Shown in pieces: positions 1 to 10,357 of a DNA stretch of 61,497 nucleotides. Location of the stretch: assembly GCA_021299095.1 (NCBI GenBank), contig JAJTFW010000002.1:1-61497 (forward strand). Direction: 5' to 3'. Below the pieces are notes generated by a model, which saw only the letters and a program-made list of their open reading frames with translations, was not told the DNA's origin and did no database searches. The translations under genes and the position numbers were made by a program. Positions within the stretch are counted from its first letter, which is position 1. Every line of letters begins with the position of its first letter. The stretch comes from Sphingobacteriales bacterium. GTDB taxonomy: Bacteria > Bacteroidota > Bacteroidia > AKYH767-A > OLB10.

Positions 1-897
<897 letters not shown>

Positions 898-1087
898 AAT
901 TGATGTTTGAGTACCGGTTCGCACCGGTACATGTTGTGCTCAGAGTTCTACTCATCACGAGACTTAGCTCGTGCTGCGCTTGTTATTTCCTTCCAATCCT
1001 TCAAAGAACGTTGACCCTGAAATCCCCTTCGGGATTTCTATAACTAAATTCAGATCAGTTCAGAACAACACTCTTCCCTTAAATCGG
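898..1087 (-). promoter_or_regulatory. rRNA operon leader with hairpins and a boxA-like element
   Basis: This is the transcribed leader between the proximal promoter and 16S. It holds three compact hairpins: an 8-bp palindromic stem with a 4-nt loop at 911-930, a 6-bp stem at 956-973, and an 8-bp stem at 1019-1038. Between the last two, the minus strand reads AACGTTCTTTGAAG (near 1001-1014), which resembles the antitermination boxA of rRNA leaders. The hairpins are seen directly; roles in processing or antitermination are inferred from position and from what rRNA leaders do elsewhere. Confidence 0.6.
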
Positions 1088-1092
1088 GGGTG

Positions 1093-1124
1093 CAAAAGTA
1101 TTGAGCCTTTTACATCCTACCAAA
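1093..1124 (-). promoter_or_regulatory. rRNA promoter P1 (Bacteroidota type)
   Basis: On the minus strand the -7 box TACTTTTG is at 1100-1093 and a -33 TTTG is at 1124-1121, separated by 20 bp. This matches the TTTG-N(19-21)-TAnnTTTG consensus of the primary Bacteroidota sigma factor. Transcription would start near 1087, about 190 nt before 16S. Confidence 0.7.
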
Positions 1125-1190
1125 TTTTTTTGCGGTTTTTTTAAGAACTTTTTTCACTCCGACCGCCCAGGTCACCGCAAAACGGGAGGG

Positions 1191-1220
1191 CAAAAGTAAG
1201 GACTCCATTTCCATTCTCAA
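1191..1220 (-). promoter_or_regulatory. candidate upstream rRNA promoter P2
   Basis: A second copy of the same -7 octamer (TACTTTTG, minus strand, 1198-1191) has a TTG 19 bp upstream at 1220-1218. Tandem promoters are common for rRNA operons. The -33 match is only three bases, so this is weaker than P1. The remaining stretch up to 1409 is AT-rich; I see no gene in it. Confidence 0.45.
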
Positions 1221-1409
1221 GTATTTATCAAAGAAATAATGTTCATGATAGTTATATAATTGATTTTCAATGTAATAATTTTATGTTCAATCGGTGTAAC
1301 GCTGAAAAAACGAACCGTTGGCTATAAACTCATCGCATATTCTTCACAAGTTTGAACGCCGGTAATGCCCGCAACTGTACTTTAGGCAGTCGGCAATCAG
1401 TCCTTTAGT

Positions 1410-2112
1410 ATGCAAACATTGTTGGAATTACATCAGGTTTCGAAGGTGTATGGTACACACAAAGCACTAGACCTTGTTTCTATGCAGGTACCTGCCGGTA
1501 GCGTATTCGGGCTACTGGGGCCCAATGGTGCGGGAAAAACTTCGCTGTTGCGAATGGTGGAAGAAGCGCATTGAAGAGCTATCGAAAGGCATGCAGCAAA
1601 AGGTGCAGTTTATTGTCACCGTCCTGCACGAGCCAGAACTACTGGTACTTGATGAACCTTTTACCGGTTTTGACCCCATCAATGCAGAGCTGATTCGGAA
1701 AGAACTGGAGTCGTTGCAGAAAAAAGGAACCACCATCCTCCTCTCTACCCACCGGATGGAATCCGTGGAGTCGATGTGTAGCCATATCGCTCTTATAGAT
1801 CGTTCTAAGAAATTGCTCGAGGGTCCTGTACGCGATATCAGAGCGGAATACCGACAGCATATCTATGAATTGGATTATTCAGGTGCGGAGCAAGCCATTC
1901 GATTTGACTTGCCTAGTCATGCAGTATTGCTGACGGACGTCGAATTCGAAGGCCACAGGCGAGCCCGGCTCAAGCTTCCCGATGAGCTATCCGTGAATTC
2001 GGCGGTACGTACTGTCATCAATAATCACTCGCTGATTTCTTTACGAGAGGAAATTCCAAGTATGCAGCAGATCTTCATTCAACATGTAAATCAAAACCGA
2101 CCCCATGCATAA
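1410..2112 (+). pseudogene. ABC transporter ATP-binding protein (NatA-like), internally deleted and frameshifted
   Basis: Reading from the ATG at 1410 gives a normal ABC ATPase start with the A-loop tyrosine (KVYG) and an intact Walker A (GPNGAGKT), then LLRM, and then runs into a stop at 1572-1574 after 54 codons. In the +1 frame the protein resumes at 1552 with EWWKKR, the signature LSKGMQQ, Walker B (LLVLDEP), the D-loop and the H-loop (STHRM), ending at 2112. Family members of about 300 residues have roughly 75 residues between these points, including the Q-loop, and these are absent here. The bases at 1552-1556 serve both sides of the join. The stop overlaps the start of the permease by 8 nt, so the pair was an operon. 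As read it cannot make a working ATPase. It is either a true lesion or an assembly error. Confidence 0.85.
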
Positions 2113-3436
2113 GATTCTGCTCATTCTTCAGCGGGAGTATCTGACCCGGGTTCGAAAAAAGTCGTTCATCGTAATGACCTTAGTTGGCCCCATTCTGATG
2201 GCCGGACTGATTCTTGCGCCCGCATTGATTGCTGCCTACTCCTCCGACCAAGAGATGCGCGTGCAAGTGATAGACCAGCACCCGGAAATCATCCGCTCGG
2301 TTCTTCCATCAAACGACCAAATCACCTTTATTCACAGCGTAATCAGCCTCGATTCAGCGAAGAACACCTTTGACCCTGATCGGTATGATGGCATTCTGTT
2401 CCTTCCCGCTGATCTTATCCGAAACCCGGGCGGGGCCATGCTTTTCACTGAGTCAAAAGCGAGCCTAAACCTCGCCACCCAAATCGAATCGGTTCTTGAG
2501 CGCCAGATTGAGGAGGATAAATTGAAGTCGCAGGGAATAAATCGAGACTTGCTTGAATCGGCCAAGACAAGCGTAGATCTTAAAACCTTATCGTTGAGCG
2601 GTGAAGAAAGCAGTGCGGAATTGGCTTCCGTTGTCGGCCTCATGGCAGGAGCCTTGATTTACATTTTCATCTTTTTGTATGGTGTCCAGGTAATGCGAGG
2701 GGTAATTGAAGAGAAGACAAGCCGAATTGTCGAAGTGATTATTTCATCGGTAAAACCGTTCGAACTGATGATGGGCAAGATCATCGGAATTGCCTTGGTC
2801 GGGCTAACACAATTCCTCTTGTGGATCACCCTCACCGGATTGATTGCAGGGAGTGCAGGCAATTTGATCCGATCGATGGTTCTTCAGCAAAACATAGAAC
2901 AAGGATCGCAACAACCACAAAATAGTCAGGTGGAAAAACTAGCCGAACTAGGAACTATAGAACAGACCACCGAAAATCCGGTCAACAAAATCCTAAACCA
3001 ATTCAGCAGAATTAATTTCGGTTTAATCCTTGTGTGTTTTCTGATTTATTTTTTAGGAGGGTATTTGCTCTACAGCGCCCTCTTCGCTGCAATCGGATCG
3101 GCTGTCGACAATGAAACTGAAACGCAGCAATTCATGCTCCCGGTCACGATTCCACTGATCATATCGTTCATCGCAGCCCAAACGGTGATACAGGATCCCG
3201 AAAGCAGTCTTGGGTTCTGGCTTTCTATTTTTCCGCTGACTTCACCGATCATCATGATGGTGCGGATTGCATTCGGTGTTCCGGCATGGGAACTAGCACT
3301 ATCGATCACACTGCTCATTGGCGGTTTCATTTTAACCACCGCACTTGCTGGCCGTATTTACCGTACGGGCATCCTGCTTTATGGCAAAAAAGTAACCTAC
3401 AAAGAATTGTATCGGTGGTTGTTTTATAAAGGATGA
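2105..3436 (+). CDS. ABC-2 type permease (NatB-like)
   Basis: This 443-residue membrane protein has one N-terminal transmembrane helix (about 20-45), a large extracytoplasmic region of about 130 residues, and then a block of helices from about 180 to the end. The LYGVQVMRGVIEEKTSRIVEVIISS stretch near 190-215 (split by its membrane helix end) is typical of the Na+-efflux NatB/ABC-2 exporter family. It starts inside the end of the ATPase gene (8-nt overlap), so the two should form one exporter. With the ATPase gene broken, the permease would lack its motor unless another ATPase substitutes. The substrate is unknown. Confidence 0.85.
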   Translation: MHKILLILQREYLTRVRKKSFIVMTLVGPILMAGLILAPALIAAYSSDQEMRVQVIDQHPEIIRSVLPSNDQITFIHSVISLDSAKNTFDPDRYDGILFLPADLIRNPGGAMLFTESKASLNLATQIESVLERQIEEDKLKSQGINRDLLESAKTSVDLKTLSLSGEESSAELASVVGLMAGALIYIFIFLYGVQVMRGVIEEKTSRIVEVIISSVKPFELMMGKIIGIALVGLTQFLLWITLTGLIAGSAGNLIRSMVLQQNIEQGSQQPQNSQVEKLAELGTIEQTTENPVNKILNQFSRINFGLILVCFLIYFLGGYLLYSALFAAIGSAVDNETETQQFMLPVTIPLIISFIAAQTVIQDPESSLGFWLSIFPLTSPIIMMVRIAFGVPAWELALSITLLIGGFILTTALAGRIYRTGILLYGKKVTYKELYRWLFYKG

Positions 3437-4380
3437 ATTCGCCGGATAAAATCGCAATTGTCGACTGCGGGACCAACACGTTTAACCTTTTAATCGCATC
3501 CCAAAAGGCGAATGACGGAATACGGTTTCATTGTCGTGAAAGAAGGTCTGTAAAAATCGGTACGCGCAAGAACCTCAAAAGTGAAATTCCACAGGATGGT
3601 CTGAACCGCGCCTACAATGCACTGACATCCTACAAATCAATCATTGAAGAGGCTGGTTGCAGCACTGTGATAGCTGTCGGAACTGCGGCACTTCGCGAAT
3701 CAGCAAACGGTCAATCATTCATTCAAACTGTCAGGACAACGCTTGGTATCGATATCAAAACCATCAGTGGCAACCGTGAAGCGACACTAATTACAAAAGG
3801 CGTGCTGGGTGCATTTTCGCCGGAAAAAGGATGCTCATTGATTGTGGATATCGGAGGAGGTAGCACTGAATTCATCCTGATTGACCGTGGTAAAATCCAT
3901 TGGAAAAAAAGCTTCAAATTGGGTGCTGCACGACTACTGGCCCTGCATCCACTTTCTGATTTACCCAAACGCAAAGAAATTCGTGATCTTGAATCCTACC
4001 TTGATGCATCGCTCACCGCACTCGCCAAAGCCTGCGATCTGTTCAGGCCGGTGCGGCTGATTGGCTCAAGTGGATCTTTCGACACGCTGGCAGAAATCAT
4101 CCTCAGACAACAGGACGACTCGCTTGGAAAATCCGTGCACTACCGTTTCAAAAAAGGCGAATACCAGAAAATGCATCAGTCGCTGATCTCCTCCACCAAA
4201 AAACAAAGAATTGGCATGCCGGGTATGTTGAGAATGCGTGCAGACATGATCGTTCCGGCATCTATCCTGATTAATTTTGTACTCAAACGGTTTTCGATAC
4301 GAAGCATGCACTTGAGTACGTTTGCGCTGAAGGAGGGCTTGTTGTTCGAATTTCTGGAAAAACGCAAAAACAACCTGTAA
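3433..4380 (+). CDS. Ppx/GppA family phosphatase (exopolyphosphatase-like)
   Basis: The 315-residue protein has the actin/ASKHA-fold motifs of the Ppx/GppA family: DCGTNTFNLL at 11-20 (phosphate-1 loop) and DIGGGSTEF at 139-147 (phosphate-2 loop). It lacks the C-terminal HD-like extension of long Ppx proteins, as is usual for short forms. Family members hydrolyse inorganic polyphosphate and/or pppGpp; the sequence does not tell which. Its ATG overlaps the permease stop (ATGA), and the regulator gene follows after 2 nt, so the four genes look cotranscribed. Confidence 0.88.
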   Translation: MNSPDKIAIVDCGTNTFNLLIASQKANDGIRFHCRERRSVKIGTRKNLKSEIPQDGLNRAYNALTSYKSIIEEAGCSTVIAVGTAALRESANGQSFIQTVRTTLGIDIKTISGNREATLITKGVLGAFSPEKGCSLIVDIGGGSTEFILIDRGKIHWKKSFKLGAARLLALHPLSDLPKRKEIRDLESYLDASLTALAKACDLFRPVRLIGSSGSFDTLAEIILRQQDDSLGKSVHYRFKKGEYQKMHQSLISSTKKQRIGMPGMLRMRADMIVPASILINFVLKRFSIRSMHLSTFALKEGLLFEFLEKRKNNL

Positions 4381-4382
4381 CG

Positions 4383-5543
4383 ATGGCGAAGATTCTGGTA
4401 ATCGACGACGAAAAAAGTATACGCAATACCTTGCGTGAAATCCTTGAATTTGAGGGACACGAAATACAAGATGCAGCTGATGGTGCCGAGGGCTTAAAGA
4501 AGATCGAATCTGAACGGTTCGACCTGATTCTGTCAGACATCAAAATGCCCAAAATTGATGGCCTGGAGTTGCTTGAGCGCAGCCTTGAGCTGCAGTCCGA
4601 CACACCGGTTGTCATGATTTCCGGTCACGGAACAATCGAGACGGCAGTAGAAGCCATTAAAAAGGGGGCTTTTGATTTTATTGCCAAACCACTAGACCTA
4701 AATCGGCTCTTGGTGACTTTGAGGAATGCCCTGGATCGCAATGTGCTGATCAAGGAAACAAAACAACTACGTAAGAAGGCGGGTACGGAAGATGAAATAA
4801 TCGGCCAATCGGATGCCATTCTCAAAATCAAGGAGATGGTAGACCGTGTAGCCAGCACGGATGCGCGGGTTTTAATTACTGGAGAAAACGGTACGGGAAA
4901 AGAATTGATTGCCCGGAAATTACATAGGCAAAGTACACGCAACGGGTTACCACTTATTGAAGTGAATTGCGCTGCCATTCCTTCGGAGCTTATTGAAAGC
5001 GAGTTATTCGGACATGAAAAAGGCGCCTTTACCTCTGCTATCAAACAGCGAATCGGAAAATTCGAACAGGCCCATAACGGGACTTTGTTCCTGGATGAAA
5101 TCGGTGATATGAGCTTGGGTGCCCAGGCCAAAGTGCTTCGTGCATTGCAGGAAAACAAAATCACCCGTGTAGGTGGTGAAAAAGAGATCTCTGTTGATGT
5201 CCGGATTATAGCTGCTACCAACAAAGACCTTCGCGAGGAGATTAAACAGCATCGTTTCCGTGAAGACCTATACCATCGCCTAAGTGTTATACTGCTTCAC
5301 GCTCCGCCGCTTCGTGAACGCAAGGGTGATGTTTCACTTATCGCAAATCACTTCCTGATTCGGATTTGCTCTGAACACAAAGTCGGCCCGAAGCGCTTTG
5401 AAGCAGCGGCACTCAAAGCCTTGGAAGCTATGCCCTGGACCGGAAACATCCGGGAGTTGAGGAATGTGGTTGAACGACTTGTAATCCTGGGCGGGAATGA
5501 AATCACCGCTGGGGATGTCAAACAATTTGCCGGCAACCAGTAA
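4383..5543 (+). CDS. NtrC-like response regulator without DNA-binding domain
   Basis: The protein has 386 residues. Residues 1-120 are a receiver domain with the acidic pair at 9-10, the phosphoacceptor D52 and K102. Residues about 140-370 are an AAA+ sigma-54 interaction domain with Walker A GENGTGKE (167-174), Walker B LFLDEI (235-240) and the arginine-finger region FREDLYHRL. The loop that contacts sigma-54, normally GAFTGA, reads GAFTSA (214-219). The protein stops right after the AAA+ lid, so the usual Fis-type helix-turn-helix is absent. I recall the same layout from other Bacteroidota, so this is probably a lineage form rather than a truncation. No histidine kinase gene is adjacent. 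Confidence 0.9.
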   Translation: MAKILVIDDEKSIRNTLREILEFEGHEIQDAADGAEGLKKIESERFDLILSDIKMPKIDGLELLERSLELQSDTPVVMISGHGTIETAVEAIKKGAFDFIAKPLDLNRLLVTLRNALDRNVLIKETKQLRKKAGTEDEIIGQSDAILKIKEMVDRVASTDARVLITGENGTGKELIARKLHRQSTRNGLPLIEVNCAAIPSELIESELFGHEKGAFTSAIKQRIGKFEQAHNGTLFLDEIGDMSLGAQAKVLRALQENKITRVGGEKEISVDVRIIAATNKDLREEIKQHRFREDLYHRLSVILLHAPPLRERKGDVSLIANHFLIRICSEHKVGPKRFEAAALKALEAMPWTGNIRELRNVVERLVILGGNEITAGDVKQFAGNQ

Positions 5544-5544
5544 A

Positions 5545-5880
5545 TCAGTGCGTGTCGTGACCGCCCTTTTTACAACAATCAGGCAATTGCTTGTATGCAC
5601 GCGGATCAGCCAAAAGTGAGTCTGCATCATATCCGATGCGGGTAACGGCCTTACGCAGTTTTTCAGGGTTGGTTTTTTTCGGATCGTAAATGAGCTCAAG
5701 CACCTTGGTATCGATGTCGAGTTCAACACCATTTACCCCTTTCACAGATCGCATTCCGCGCTCGAGGGTCGCCTTGCATGTGCCACACTGTGCACTGGTT
5801 TTAATGTTTAGTGTATCCTGACCAACGCAGGCACCAACAGAAAACCACATCAAGATGAGAAATGCAATGTATTTCTTCAT
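5545..5880 (-). CDS. secreted heavy-metal-associated (HMA) domain protein
   Basis: This is a 111-residue protein with a signal peptide (MKKYIAFLILMW...) followed by a ferredoxin-like HMA domain of the MerP/CopZ type. The metal site is AQCGTC (a CxxC motif in place of GMTCxxC). A Cys-Cys pair and a His-containing tail (GGHDTH) close the protein. The segment SVGAC near the signal end could be a lipobox. The start at 5880 is chosen because its ATG overlaps the stop of the TonB receptor gene (ATGA at 5880-5877). It probably binds copper or a similar metal in the periplasm; the metal is not determined by the sequence. Confidence 0.85.
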   Translation of the reverse strand: MKKYIAFLILMWFSVGACVGQDTLNIKTSAQCGTCKATLERGMRSVKGVNGVELDIDTKVLELIYDPKKTNPEKLRKAVTRIGYDADSLLADPRAYKQLPDCCKKGGHDTH

Positions 5881-8132
5881 TGTGATTCGGATTTTACGGG
5901 TTTGCCAATATTCCAACGAATCCCCAGGTAAACCCTGCGACCCATAACAGGCCCCCAGATCCGGTTGGCATCAAATGTAGCTCCAAAAGGATTGTCTGCT
6001 CCTAAAATCGGGTTTGCTTGTGTGAAACCAAACAGGTTTTCCGAGCCGATATACATTTCCCATTGCGAAAAAACACGTGTCAGTTGAGCCATGACCGTTT
6101 GAACCTCCGGTGACTTTTCGGGCGCTACCAAGAGTTCGCCTGCAGCTTGAGGAAGATTCTTGGGGCTTTCCCATTGCCATGTTGCATCTGCCCTCCACCG
6201 TTCGGCACGACTGGTCCAAGCGATATTCACCAACGACTTGTACCTAGAGAGCAAGGGCTTTGCTATATCCTTAAATTCGATATAATCAACTCGAACATCA
6301 TCCATACGACCTGCCAGTCGCAACTGCAATCCCGGCACCAGTTCATAATTTACAACAAGCTGGGCACTGTTGGCGGTTGATCCTCCACTCAGGTTATAAT
6401 AATACACAAACTCCTTGCTACTGAACTGATCGGAAACCCATTGATTTTGGAATACGGTTCTGAACAGATCGGCAACAACCGAGCCTTCCCTTCCTCCCAC
6501 ATAAAAGCGGTTCGTAAAACTCAGACCTGCATTCCAAGCATGTTCCAAACGCGGGGCCTCAAGTACTTTGAGGGATTTTGCGCTCGTAAACAATCCGATG
6601 TTATCCGCATACGGATTCGGGTATCGCCTGGCAGAACCTGCACTCGCCCGAAGGATGGCATCGTCGCTGAAGTTGTATTTCAAATTCAGTCGCGGAGTCA
6701 CCATGAGACCGAACATATTGTGAAGGTCGGCTCGAAGTCCGGCAATTGCACCGAAAGGACGCGATTCACAGCCGAAGGTATATTCGAAGTAGGCACCCGG
6801 TATCCACTCTGTACGACTGAATGCACTATCGTTCACACGTTCATTGAGCTTGTCCATTCTGAAATCAAGACCTGTTTTGAACTTGTGATCCGTGGTCGTA
6901 AAAACCCCCATGTAAATACCATTCACATATACACTGGTCTGAGTTCCGGAATAATCTTGCCTACCAAAAAACGCGTCCTGGCTGTGGAGAGCTGTAGAGA
7001 TCTGAATTCCTGCAGAACGATACGGTTCATCGGGAAAGATAAGACCTGTTTTTGCATAGGCTTCCACTCGACTCAGTCGAATCCGAATCCCATACTTATC
7101 GTATGTTGAACGATCACGCGTTTCATCGAAGTTCAGCTGGCCGCCGTTTCGCTCCTCGGCAAATGCCTTGATTCCAAGTTGACCTTCGTATCGATTGCGC
7201 ACATTGAAATGCAGGCGATTGTAGACATTCGCCTGCCTGTATTTCGGCATATCCAGAAACCCATCCTTGTTATCATCCCACTCCCGCTGCATTCCACTGA
7301 AATGGGTCATTAGCATATAATTCCAATTCCCGCGCAGGGGCTTAGAATAAATCGAATTCACTTCTCCCCTACCGAATGCGTCCGCATACAAATTCAAATG
7401 AACCAATGGCTGCGGCTTCAACGGCTTTCTGAACTCGACATTGATCTGACCGGTCAGGCCTTCATAGCCAGTCGAAACAGAACCCGCACCTTTACTGATC
7501 TGGATTGACTCCATCCATGAGCCCGGGATAGCGGTAAGACCAAATGGAGCGGCCAATACCCGCATTGTTGGAATCGCTTCTCCCAGCAATAAAGTGTAAA
7601 TACCGGATAGACCCAGAAGTTGAATTTCTTTGGTCCCTGTCAAGGCGTCGCTGTAATTCACATCGACAGAGGGATTGGTCTCAAAACTCTCCGATAGATT
7701 ACAACAAGCAGCCTTAAGCAACTCACCTTCATTGAGCGTTTCTACGCCTCGGATCTGAAGCGTAGACATCTCGGTAGTTTGACGACGGGAAACCACTTCA
7801 GCCTCTTTTAGGTTCTTTCCGGCCTGTAGGCTAAAAACAATTTCGCGATTGCTATTCAACTGTTCTTTTCCGAAGCATAGTGAATCGGTAGAATACCCGA
7901 GCAATTGAACCACCAGACATCCCTCCTCCAGTCGGGATGATTCCATGCGAAAAAAGCCGGAATCGTTGGTGGTAGTGAACTGATCCGTGCCCGACCAGCC
8001 GACGACAGCTCCGGGCAAAGGCAATTTTGTAGCGCCATCGTTAACCACCCCGAATATGACTGGGGTTTGCGCCGATAGGCGGATTGAAATGAGTAGCAGG
8101 AGGATAACCCGCAGAAGATGAGATGGTATCAT
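5877..8132 (-). CDS. TonB-dependent receptor, probably for metal uptake or sensing
   Basis: This outer membrane receptor has 751 residues: a signal peptide (MIPSHLLRVILLLLI...LSAQ), a carboxypeptidase-regulatory-like beta domain (about 25-105), a plug domain and a 22-stranded barrel ending near the C-terminus. The plug contains KAACCNLSESFETNP, a Cys-Cys motif I associate with Bacteroidota receptors encoded beside HMA proteins. The start at 8132 gives a clean signal peptide; upstream codons in frame offer only TTG. It overlaps the HMA gene by 4 nt and follows the Cys-rich gene by 61 nt, so the three are likely one transcript for metal (copper-like) handling. Confidence 0.9.
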   Translation of the reverse strand: MIPSHLLRVILLLLISIRLSAQTPVIFGVVNDGATKLPLPGAVVGWSGTDQFTTTNDSGFFRMESSRLEEGCLVVQLLGYSTDSLCFGKEQLNSNREIVFSLQAGKNLKEAEVVSRRQTTEMSTLQIRGVETLNEGELLKAACCNLSESFETNPSVDVNYSDALTGTKEIQLLGLSGIYTLLLGEAIPTMRVLAAPFGLTAIPGSWMESIQISKGAGSVSTGYEGLTGQINVEFRKPLKPQPLVHLNLYADAFGRGEVNSIYSKPLRGNWNYMLMTHFSGMQREWDDNKDGFLDMPKYRQANVYNRLHFNVRNRYEGQLGIKAFAEERNGGQLNFDETRDRSTYDKYGIRIRLSRVEAYAKTGLIFPDEPYRSAGIQISTALHSQDAFFGRQDYSGTQTSVYVNGIYMGVFTTTDHKFKTGLDFRMDKLNERVNDSAFSRTEWIPGAYFEYTFGCESRPFGAIAGLRADLHNMFGLMVTPRLNLKYNFSDDAILRASAGSARRYPNPYADNIGLFTSAKSLKVLEAPRLEHAWNAGLSFTNRFYVGGREGSVVADLFRTVFQNQWVSDQFSSKEFVYYYNLSGGSTANSAQLVVNYELVPGLQLRLAGRMDDVRVDYIEFKDIAKPLLSRYKSLVNIAWTSRAERWRADATWQWESPKNLPQAAGELLVAPEKSPEVQTVMAQLTRVFSQWEMYIGSENLFGFTQANPILGADNPFGATFDANRIWGPVMGRRVYLGIRWNIGKPVKSESQ

Positions 8133-8193
8133 TGAGAAGGTGATTGAATATGAGACATCGGGTTCGGCTTCAGAGACCAACCAATGTAAATTC

Positions 8194-8568
8194 TCATATT
8201 CTCAACACACCATTTCCCGCAAGAATGGAAGCGGCGGGCGGCCGCCAGATACTAGTCTGATAGAGCCCATGACTTTGAACCATTGGCCACTCAGTTTTAC
8301 CGAGGGCCATACATAAATCCGTCATCTGAAAATCCACTTCGAAAAAACCGGCCGGAGTACAGGCGGGCAAGCAGAAATAAGCGTCGATCTGCAAACAACA
8401 TCCATCCGACTCATTCCTGACCGGGTCACAGCATGTTTCCACTGCTGCCGAGCAACAACAAGGCTCAGCATCCATGCAAAGTTCACTTGGAATAAAACTT
8501 CCAAAGAGCGTCCAAATCAGTAAAAAACTGACAGGCAACAAAGCCAGACGACGGCGGGTTAAATTCAC
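8194..8568 (-). CDS. small Cys-rich secreted protein (HYC_CC_PP-like)
   Basis: The protein has 124 residues with a GTG start, an arginine-rich N-terminus and a hydrophobic signal segment, followed by eleven cysteines within about 70 residues (PCCCS, TCCD, GCCLQID and single Cys). The CC...QID pattern resembles the small HYC_CC_PP family that neighbours metal-linked TonB receptors in Bacteroidota, although the HYC motif itself is not present. The start was set at 8568 because a -7 box ends 5 nt upstream. A metal-binding role is inferred from the cysteines and the neighbouring receptor and HMA protein. Confidence 0.6.
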   Translation of the reverse strand: MNLTRRRLALLPVSFLLIWTLFGSFIPSELCMDAEPCCCSAAVETCCDPVRNESDGCCLQIDAYFCLPACTPAGFFEVDFQMTDLCMALGKTEWPMVQSHGLYQTSIWRPPAASILAGNGVLRI

Positions 8569-8572
8569 GGAA

Positions 8573-8580
8573 CGAAGGTA
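8573..8580 (-). promoter_or_regulatory. -7 box of the metal-handling operon (TACCTTCG)
   Basis: The octamer TACCTTCG (minus strand) is a TTCG variant of TAnnTTTG. It ends 4 nt before the GTG at 8568, so the transcript would begin at or next to the start codon (leaderless). No clear -33 TTTG was found. Confidence 0.45.
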
Positions 8581-8616
8581 CTTCGAAAACAGCGAAAAAT
8601 CAATGAAAATCCTTAA

Positions 8617-9963
<1,347 letters not shown>

Positions 9964-9975
9964 GCACAATTCACC

Positions 9976-10308
9976 ATGGACCCTGAAGAGCAAGAGAATA
10001 CTGCGGGAGAGGAACAGGAAGGCCACCTCATCGAAGAGCACCTTGAAGAAAAATCCAATCGCCGAAGAAAGAAGATTAAGATCCGTCAACGTGTTCGAAT
10101 CAAACGAAAAAGCGACCCTAAAAAGCGTGTCAAAAAAATGCTTGAGACCATTGCATGGATCCTGATCATAGCGGCCTTTGTGGTTACGCTAGTCGTTCTG
10201 GTGATGCAATTGGACTTCAACTCCAAAAACAAGAAAAAGCGTTCGGAACTCTCAACCAGTCCACCTGTAACCCTTTCGCTGCCAAACATTCATTCTCAAC
10301 TGTCATAA
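9976..10308 (+). CDS. small single-pass membrane protein, unknown function
   Basis: The protein has 110 residues: an acidic N-terminus (about 1-28), a strongly basic stretch rich in Arg and Lys (about 28-57), one transmembrane helix (about 61-82) and a short polar tail. It is not a family I recognise. The basic segment before the helix predicts a cytoplasmic N-terminus. It sits between eno (12 nt upstream) and gltA (49 nt downstream), probably in the same transcript as eno. Confidence 0.7.
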   Translation: MDPEEQENTAGEEQEGHLIEEHLEEKSNRRRKKIKIRQRVRIKRKSDPKKRVKKMLETIAWILIIAAFVVTLVVLVMQLDFNSKNKKKRSELSTSPPVTLSLPNIHSQLS

Positions 10309-10357
10309 CCAAACCTAAAATCGTTTGTTTTCAAACGTAACTACACCGATTGTCCCC

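Noticed and set aside
1474-2112. An independent 212-residue ATPase starting at 1474
   Set aside because: That start is a TTG and the first 26 residues make no sense as protein; the true gene starts at ATG 1410 in another frame and carries Walker A.
1410-2112. Programmed frameshift joining the two ABC ATPase parts
   Set aside because: A shift would not restore the roughly 75 missing residues, and no slippery run is present at the join.
6441-7109. A 222-codon open frame on the plus strand
   Set aside because: It lies entirely antisense to the TonB receptor gene, has no recognisable domain and is a coding shadow.
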